DNA of 64,000 nt from Nonomuraea muscovyensis. Lineage in GTDB: Bacteria > Actinomycetota > Actinomycetes > Streptosporangiales > Streptosporangiaceae. Where the stretch lies: assembly GCF_014207745.1 (NCBI RefSeq), contig NZ_JACHJB010000002.1, positions 992,001-1,056,000 on the forward strand. Direction: 5' to 3'. Shown piece by piece: positions 59,062 through 64,000 of this stretch. The notes beneath the pieces are model-generated. The model had not been told where the DNA came from. It worked only from the letters and a program-made list of their open reading frames with translations, and made no database searches. The translations under genes and the position numbers were made by a program. The first letter of the stretch is position 1. Each line of letters starts with the position of its first letter.

Positions 59062-59834
59062 ACCCCTGCCAGGCGGTACCGCCTCCGACCACCGAGCCCG
59101 CACCGGCAGCAACGGGCGTCATCAGCTCCTGGGACCTGTCCGTCGGCGTGGACGGCCCGGGCACCCGCTTCGTCGTCTTCACCAGCGGCTGCCCCCTGCG
59201 CTGCCTGTACTGCCAGAACCCCGAGACGTGGCACATGCGCGACGGCCACCCCGTAACCACCGAGGAGGTGATGACCGAGATCGGCAACTATCGGCGCTTC
59301 ATCACCGTCGCGGGCGGCGGCGTGACGATCAGCGGCGGCGAACCGCTCCTGCAGCCCCGCTTCACCGCCGACCTGCTCCACCGCTGCCGCGACAGCGGCC
59401 TGCACACGGCGCTCGACACCTCCGGCCTCCTGGGCGAGCGCGCCACCGACGCCATGCTCGCCGACACCGATCTCGTCCTGCTCGACATCAAGTCCTACAG
59501 CCCGGCCACCTACCGGCGCGTGACCGGGGGCCCGCTCCAGCCCACCCTCCGTTTCGCCCGCCGCCTGGCGAACCTCGGCCGCCCCACGTGGATCAGGTTC
59601 GTCCTGGTGCCCGGGCTCACCGACGACCCGGCAGACATCGACGGCCTGGCCCGCTTCGTGTCAGGCCTGGGCAACGTCGAGCGCGTCGACGTCCTGCCCT
59701 TCCACCGCATGGCCACCGGCAAGTACCGGCGACTCGGCCTTCCCTTCCCCCTGGCCGACACCCCACCCCCCGACGAGGATCTCCTGGCCCGCGTACACGA
59801 TCAGTTCCACCGCCACGGAGTGCCCACCACCTGA
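59058..59834 (+). CDS. pflA: Pyruvate formate-lyase activating enzyme (radical SAM)
   Basis: 258 residues from GTG 59058 (GTGA overlap). The radical SAM motif is CPLRCLYC, followed by GGGVTISGGEPLLQ and LLDIKSYSP. It installs the glycyl radical on PflB using SAM and a reduced [4Fe-4S] cluster. The first 20 residues are Pro/Ala-rich and extra to the family core. Coupled to pflB, so stoichiometric expression is likely. Confidence 0.95.
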   Translation: MNPCQAVPPPTTEPAPAATGVISSWDLSVGVDGPGTRFVVFTSGCPLRCLYCQNPETWHMRDGHPVTTEEVMTEIGNYRRFITVAGGGVTISGGEPLLQPRFTADLLHRCRDSGLHTALDTSGLLGERATDAMLADTDLVLLDIKSYSPATYRRVTGGPLQPTLRFARRLANLGRPTWIRFVLVPGLTDDPADIDGLARFVSGLGNVERVDVLPFHRMATGKYRRLGLPFPLADTPPPDEDLLARVHDQFHRHGVPTT

Positions 59835-59867
59835 CTCCGCCGAAGCCGTCGGGTGCGAGTGTGGGCC

Positions 59868-60486
59868 ATGAGCCGCCTCATGATCGGCTACGCTCGGGGG
59901 TCCACCGACGAGCGGACCTGGCCACGCAGTTGGACGCCCTCGCTGAGCTCGGTGTTGGCGCCGACCGAATCTATGTCGATAAGGGATTGACCGGTACAAA
60001 CCGTGACCGGCCAAGCCTCGCGCAGCTCTTGCGGCATGCAGGGCCGGCGATGAGCCGGTGGTGACGAAGCTGAATCGGCTGGCGCGCTCGGTAGCCGACG
60101 CCCACGACATCGCGAATGAATTGACCGCTCGCGCGGTGAAGCTCAACTTAGGTGGGTCGATCTACGATCCGACCAATTCGATGGGCACCTTGTTGTTCAC
60201 CGTGTTGGCGATGGTCGCGGAGTTCGAGGCGGACCTGGCGCGGATGCGGACCCGCGAGGGCATGAAGATCGCCAAAGCCGAAGGGCGGTTGCGCGGTAGG
60301 AAACCGAAGCTGAACGCTCGGCAGGAGGCGCATCTGGTGGCGCTGCACAAGGCGGGCGAGCACACCAGCGCCGAGCTCCCCGGCCACGACCTCGCCCGCC
60401 GGAGACCCCACGTCACGCCGGCGTGCTGCTGGACGTGGCCAACAGCACGCCGGCCGCGCCCGTTCCTTCGCCCATCGCGCCCGTAG
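59868..60486 (+). pseudogene. Serine recombinase (resolvase), frameshifted and truncated
   Basis: ATG 59868 starts MSRLMIGYARGSTDE, the resolvase N-terminus with the catalytic Ser. The frame then breaks near 59915; the second piece (LATQLDALAELGVGADRIYV, TNRDRPSLAQLLRHAG) is in another frame, and the third (VVTKLNRLARSVADAHDIAN, MVAEFEADLARMRTREGM, RLRGRKPKLNA) runs to 60375. The C-terminal HTH is lost where a 46-bp repeat ends. It is not functional. Confidence 0.88.
60330..60375. repeat. 46-bp direct repeat, copy 1
   Basis: Identical to 62711-62756. It lies within the resolvase remnant (codons for HLVALHKAGEHTSAE), at exactly the point where resolvase homology stops. The 2.38-kb spacing suggests recombination, or a duplicated junction left by an integrated or deleted element. 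Confidence 0.9.
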
Positions 60487-60717
60487 GAGCGCCACCGGCT
60501 CACTGTCCGTCATCGCCTCATCCTCCCAGCGTCCGGCATCGGTTCGTCGACCCGAGAGGAGCCGTCCTTTCGCGCCACCTGGGGGTCGGGACAGGGCGAA
60601 CGTTGCCTGATGCGGCACTGGGGCCTGTTTCAGAAGAGCGGGGTGATGGCTTCCTGGCTAGTCTTGGTCGAGACGATCGCCAGCAGATTCGTTCTCGCTC
60701 GTCGGCAGGAGCTGTGG

Positions 60718-61065
60718 ATGGATGTTCGCCGTGTCGTACCTAACGTGCAGTCGGAGGCTGTGGAGGAGAGCCGGGAGTTCTACGGACTTCTTGGCTTCGA
60801 GGAAGTCATGAACCATGGCTGGATCATGACGCTGGCTTCTCGGTCTGTGCCGGAAGCCCAGGTCAGCTTCATGAGCCATGACAAGACCGCACCCATTGCA
60901 CCCGATCTGAGTATCGAGGTCGATGACGTGGACGCGGCCTATGCGGCGGTACGGGAGAGCGGGGCTGAGATCGTGCATCCCTTGCAGGACGAGGAGTGGG
61001 GAGTGCGCCGGTTCTTCGTCCGGGATCCCAACGGCCGAGTCGTCAACGTTCTGGGCCACCGGTAG
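60718..61065 (+). CDS. VOC family protein (glyoxalase/bleomycin-resistance type)
   Basis: 115 residues from ATG 60718, with CAGGAG six bases upstream. The two half-modules are evident (RRVVPNVQSEAVEESREFY, LSIEVDDVDAAYAAVRES, FVRDPNGRVVNVLGH). The first metal ligand is not seen, so enzyme activity is uncertain and drug binding is possible. It sits between the resolvase and transposase remnants, like a passenger gene of a former mobile element. Confidence 0.8.
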   Translation: MDVRRVVPNVQSEAVEESREFYGLLGFEEVMNHGWIMTLASRSVPEAQVSFMSHDKTAPIAPDLSIEVDDVDAAYAAVRESGAEIVHPLQDEEWGVRRFFVRDPNGRVVNVLGHR

Positions 61066-61099
61066 ATCGCTGTACTGCACATTCCCGTGCAGGGCGCAG

Positions 61100-61676
61100 G
61101 TCACCACCATTCGTTGATGGCGGCGATGGCGGCGAGCGAGAGCATCTTCTGGCCCTGTTCGGCGGACAGTGCAGCTTCGTGGTCAGCCCGCCCCGAGATC
61201 GTCCGAGCCCGTGGTCAGCCTGCTCGGGCTGTACTCCGCCGGGTGGTTCTACCTGCAGATCCCCTCTTACGCGCACCTGCGGCGTGCTGGTGCGCTCGGG
61301 TGATCGTGGAATCCACGCTCACATCCCACGTGATCAAACCCTTGGCGTCCGCTCTGGCCTGGAGATCCTTCAGGATCCGCGCCCACGTTCCGTCCCGCTG
61401 CCAATGCCGGAACAGGCCCTACACCGTCTCCCATTTGCCATACCGGGCGGGCACGTCCCGCCACGGTGCACCGGTCCGCATCCGCCACCTGATCCCGTCG
61501 ACGCGCTGCCGTTTCGTCCACTTCGGAACCAGGTAGACCGCCACCCGGGAAGGCAGGTCACGTACCCGCTGCCGCACCCGGCCGGTCTGTTTCAGCGCCT
61601 CATCGACCATCTCGAAGGGCACCAGTTGCGTCAGTTCCCCGAGATGGCCGGGGGCGAAGGGGCCCGATGCCACCAC
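61100..61676 (-). mobile_element. Chimeric, decayed transposase remnants (IS4-type start joined to IS5-type body)
   Basis: On minus from 61676: LGELTQLVPFEMVDEALKQ with RVRQRVRDLPSRVAVYLV, an IS4-family N-terminus, runs directly into RWRMRTGAPWRDVPARYG, typical of IS5-family transposases. After a stop near 61420, WARILKDLQARADAKGLITWDVS with AHQHAAGARKR continues in other frames. Then GRSRGGLTTKLH follows, and near 61110 a separate transposase C-terminal scrap. Two or three insertion sequences have recombined; none is active. Confidence 0.8.
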
Positions 61677-61825
61677 CAGGTGCGATTGATGACAAACCTG
61701 GTCTCCAACGGAGCTCCCCGCTCTAACAGGTGATCTTGGTCGACACCGTTCTGGCAGGAGCTCCGTTCCTTTTTCGAGTGGCCCTTGACTACACCCGCAT
61801 CACGCTTAACTACACGGCATTGGCC

Positions 61826-62479
61826 CTAGATCTGGGTGGCCAGTGGCAGGCGAGCACGCAGTTCGGTCATGCCGGGGCCCGACAGGCGTGTCAGGGCGGC
61901 ACGTCGTCCATTCAGCAAAAGGAGGATCGCCGCGATGGAACCTTCAACTCTCTGTCCTTGTCCCACGGACCAGGCGTGGTCGGTGGCCGCGAACTCGAGT
62001 CCGGTCAACTCCTGACGGGCATGAAAGGACCATCCCATGGTGAAGGGCCATTTCATGGTCCAGATCCGAGTTGCGGAGAAGGCCGCGGCCCGCACTGGCA
62101 TTGGGCGGTCTCGTCCGAGGGGGATGGCAATGTCCTGCCCGTGGACGAGGATGTCCAACAGCGGCTGCCCGCCGGGCGCTTTCCTGCGGGAGCCCACCAT
62201 GCCCCGCAACAGGGCGCTGATCTGGCGCACGGGCAACTCGGCTTGCCGTACGGCGGTGTCGTGAAGCATGCAGTTGATGTCTCCGCGGACCTTCAGCAGC
62301 TCACGCGCCGCCTGCGCGACACCCATATGGGCAAGGGTCAGGTGGGCGGCAACGTCGCGCACCCGCCAGCCCGAGCACAGGGATGCGACCTCCCATTCCT
62401 GGTCGGAGAGGTCGTCAAGAAGGTCCGCGAGAGTGGACCGCTCGTGATCGATCGCCAGCCATATCTCATCCCGGTTCAT
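61826..62479 (-). CDS. Maleylpyruvate isomerase/DinB-like (mycothiol-type) family protein
   Basis: 217 residues from ATG 62479, with AGGAGG upstream. The N-terminal helix bundle (LADLLDDLSDQEWEVASLCSGWRVRDVAAHL) is typical of the mycothiol-dependent maleylpyruvate isomerase-like domain, with a metal His in the HL segment and a second in DILVHGQDIAIPLG. Members carry out mycothiol-dependent isomerisation or detoxification, but most are uncharacterised. It is intact, although surrounded by decayed mobile DNA. Confidence 0.85.
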   Translation of the reverse strand: MNRDEIWLAIDHERSTLADLLDDLSDQEWEVASLCSGWRVRDVAAHLTLAHMGVAQAARELLKVRGDINCMLHDTAVRQAELPVRQISALLRGMVGSRRKAPGGQPLLDILVHGQDIAIPLGRDRPMPVRAAAFSATRIWTMKWPFTMGWSFHARQELTGLEFAATDHAWSVGQGQRVEGSIAAILLLLNGRRAALTRLSGPGMTELRARLPLATQI

Positions 62480-62710
62480 CTCAGCCTCCTGTCGACGCAC
62501 CCAAAAACTCAGTGTGGTTATTCAACTCCCTCGGTATGCCGCCTCTGCCTTCGGGGGTTCCGGTAGCAATCGCGGAAAATCCAACGAACCCTTCTCTAAC
62601 CTGACTCTTCATACAAGGCGCGGTCAGCGCGCCCCGCCCCGGCTTGCTGTGGAGACGGTGCAGGTCAGAAATGTGCTCGTTGGGTTTTCGGCCGAAAATA
62701 CCGGAACCCC

Positions 62711-62756
62711 GCATCTGGTGGCGCTGCACAAGGCGGGCGAGCACACCAGCGCCGAG
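62711..62756. repeat. 46-bp direct repeat, copy 2
   Basis: Exact copy of 60330-60375, here outside any resolvase context. It adjoins a minus-strand frame that looks like the truncated end of another gene, so the same sequence truncates two genes. Confidence 0.9.
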
Positions 62757-63240
62757 CACGGGCCGTGGCGCCTTCGGGCAGGTCGTCATCGCCCTCGTAG
62801 GATCCAGGCAGCTTCACCGCGATCCACACGTCCTCACCCAGGAGCTTGGCGGTCCGGCTCGGCCGTACCACGGTGGGGTCGGTGGTGAGGCTGTGGGCGG
62901 GGTCGAGGTCGTCGAGGTCGATGCCGTAGTCGCTGTCCATGTCGTGGGCGCATACCAGTCCGGCGGTGCCCCGAGCTCGGCGGCCGCCCCTGAGCCGCAG
63001 CAGGGACACGATGCGGTCGGCGTCCTGGTCGGGGTCGCGCAACCGGCGCAGCTTCCTGGGGTTCAGCCAGGCCGCCACCTGCTGAACCCCAGGGAAACGG
63101 CCACCCCCCGGCGCCAGGCCCTCGATCTCCCGGCGAGCCCCGAACCCGCCACCCAACTCGGGGTCCCGGTAGCCATGCACTGCATGACGTGCACGAGGTA
63201 GCGGCCGCCGCTGTGACCGGCGGCGCCCGAAGGATGATGG
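62757..63240 (-). other. Possible truncated hypothetical gene
   Basis: The minus frame reads RDPDQDADRIVSLLRL, VCAHDMDSDYGIDLDDLDPA and LLGEDVWIAVKLPGSYEGDD, gene-like in composition, then runs into the 46-bp repeat. The upstream part overlaps low-complexity Arg/Pro text and no start is convincing. No family is recognised. It could be the 3' remains of a gene cut by the repeat. Confidence 0.3.
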
Positions 63241-63241
63241 C

Positions 63242-64000
63242 TCATCCCAGATCTGCGAGACCCACGGCATCGGCCATCGCGCGGTATCCCGCATCGCTGG
63301 GGTGCAGATGGTCGCCGCTGTCGTAGGCGGGGTCGAGTTGATCCTCGGCGGCGGGCGAGGCCAGCGCGCGGTCGAAGTCCGCCACCGCGTCGTATTCGCC
63401 GGTTCTGCGGATCCAGGCGTTGACCTCGTCGCGCTTGGCCTCGCTGAGCGGTGTGTAGTACCGCGAGCCCTTCATGGGCGGGATAGTCCCGCCGATGACG
63501 CGCAGGCCCTTGGTATGCGCCCGGCGGATCAGCTCGCGGTGCGCGGCGATGATCTCGGCGGCCGAGACTTCGGTGTGCGGTGCAGCCATGGGCTGACGTG
63601 CCACGCTCATGCCGATGTCGTTGACACCCAGCAGGACGATCACCGTGCCCACGCCGGAACGGCCGAGGACGTCGCGGTCGAACCGGGCGGTGGCCTTGTC
63701 GCCGAGCCAGGCGGAGTCGACGGTCAGACGGTTGCCGCCGATGCCCTGATTGAGAACGGCACGCGGCCGGCGGGCGGCCACCAGCCGTTCGGCGAGCTCG
63801 TCGGGGTAGCGGTTGTCGGCTCCAGGAGTGGAGCCGTAACCGTCGGTGAGCGAGTCCCCGAACAGCGCCACGCCGTCGCGGCCCCGTGAGGCGCCCAGGA
63901 CATCGACCCCGGACAGGTAGTACCAGGACACGCTGGATTCGGTGAAGGCCGCGGAGCCTTGGTCGGCCACGTGGTTCCCCTCGGCGCGGAAGCTCGCGGC
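63242..64000 (-). CDS. SGNH/GDSL hydrolase, 5' end outside the window
   Basis: About 252 residues are visible; the frame is open to base 64000, so the start lies beyond the window (GTG 63970 is only an internal possibility). SGNH blocks are present: GDSLTDG (Ser), NQGIGGNRL (Gly), VLLGVNDIG (Asn) and DHLHPSDAG (Asp, His). Such enzymes are often secreted esterases acting on polysaccharides or lipids. The segment before the Ser block (FTESSVSWYYLSGVDVLG) suggests an N-terminal beta domain. Confidence 0.9.
   Translation of the reverse strand, partial: AASFRAEGNHVADQGSAAFTESSVSWYYLSGVDVLGASRGRDGVALFGDSLTDGYGSTPGADNRYPDELAERLVAARRPRAVLNQGIGGNRLTVDSAWLGDKATARFDRDVLGRSGVGTVIVLLGVNDIGMSVARQPMAAPHTEVSAAEIIAAHRELIRRAHTKGLRVIGGTIPPMKGSRYYTPLSEAKRDEVNAWIRRTGEYDAVADFDRALASPAAEDQLDPAYDSGDHLHPSDAGYRAMADAVGLADLG

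Noticed and set aside
60148..60618. Minus-strand frame opposite the resolvase remnant
   Set aside because: Antisense of recombinase fragments; only its extreme start (MTDSEPVALLRARWAK) looks gene-like, and that is too short to support.
1..64000. CRISPR arrays, tRNA or rRNA genes
   Set aside because: No regularly spaced repeats of CRISPR size and no cloverleaf or rRNA sequence were seen on either strand.

Overview
This is high-GC actinomycete DNA. GTG starts are frequent, genes overlap by ATGA or GTGA, and the regulators are of TetR, PadR and CseB/CseC types. The family mix suggests the Streptosporangiales (for example Nonomuraea), but that genus-level guess is inference. Both ends of the window cut a gene: a P450 at the left and an SGNH hydrolase at the right.

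1-35.8 kb is a large nonribosomal peptide gene cluster that continues past the left edge. Two NRPS proteins on the minus strand read ArCP-Cy-A-PCP-Cy-A-PCP, then dock-Cy-A(MT)-PCP-(degenerate TE). All three adenylation domains carry a cysteine-type pocket (DLFNLSLIW twice, DLYNLSLIW once). With the thiazolinyl imide reductase, this predicts an aryl-capped chain of three cysteine-derived thiazoline/thiazolidine rings, one reduced and one possibly methylated. No aryl acid synthase, aryl-AMP ligase or siderophore uptake gene is visible. Instead there is an exceptional set of tailoring genes: five related P450s, two O-methyltransferases, a KstD-like flavoprotein, two VOC proteins, a carbamoyltransferase, a CoxM/CoxS pair without its molybdenum subunit, a type II thioesterase, a saccharopine-dehydrogenase-like enzyme, a ferritin-like diiron protein, a free condensation domain, an SsuD/SsuE-like pair, a PlsX homologue and a DrrAB-like exporter. 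Modules 1 and 2 share a near-identical 1.8-kb A-PCP segment. The cluster ends at degraded genes (PL11 lyase, MFS transporter) at 35.8-37.3 kb.

37.6-40.0 kb holds a separate, easily missed locus: a P450, a 21-codon gene with a near-perfect Shine-Dalgarno sequence whose product ends in RQ-AWFIW, a strong hairpin and a SAM methyltransferase. The peptide resembles precursors of atropopeptides (tryptorubin type, core AWYIWY). The core here is one residue shorter and has Phe in place of Tyr. This is the best candidate for an undescribed system in the window.

40-64 kb is accessory chromosome: a TetR-controlled oxidoreductase operon; an intact IS200/IS605-type element with TnpA and TnpB; a Tat-exported TPR protein with a defective retropepsin-like motif; a chimeric VanY-like peptidase; a CseB/CseC-like two-component system with a lipoprotein and 11-bp-spaced operator repeats; a PadR/ABC locus with a wrecked FtsX permease; an alcohol dehydrogenase with pyruvate formate-lyase and its activase; and a scarred zone with a broken serine recombinase, chimeric transposase remnants and a 46-bp direct repeat 2.4 kb apart.
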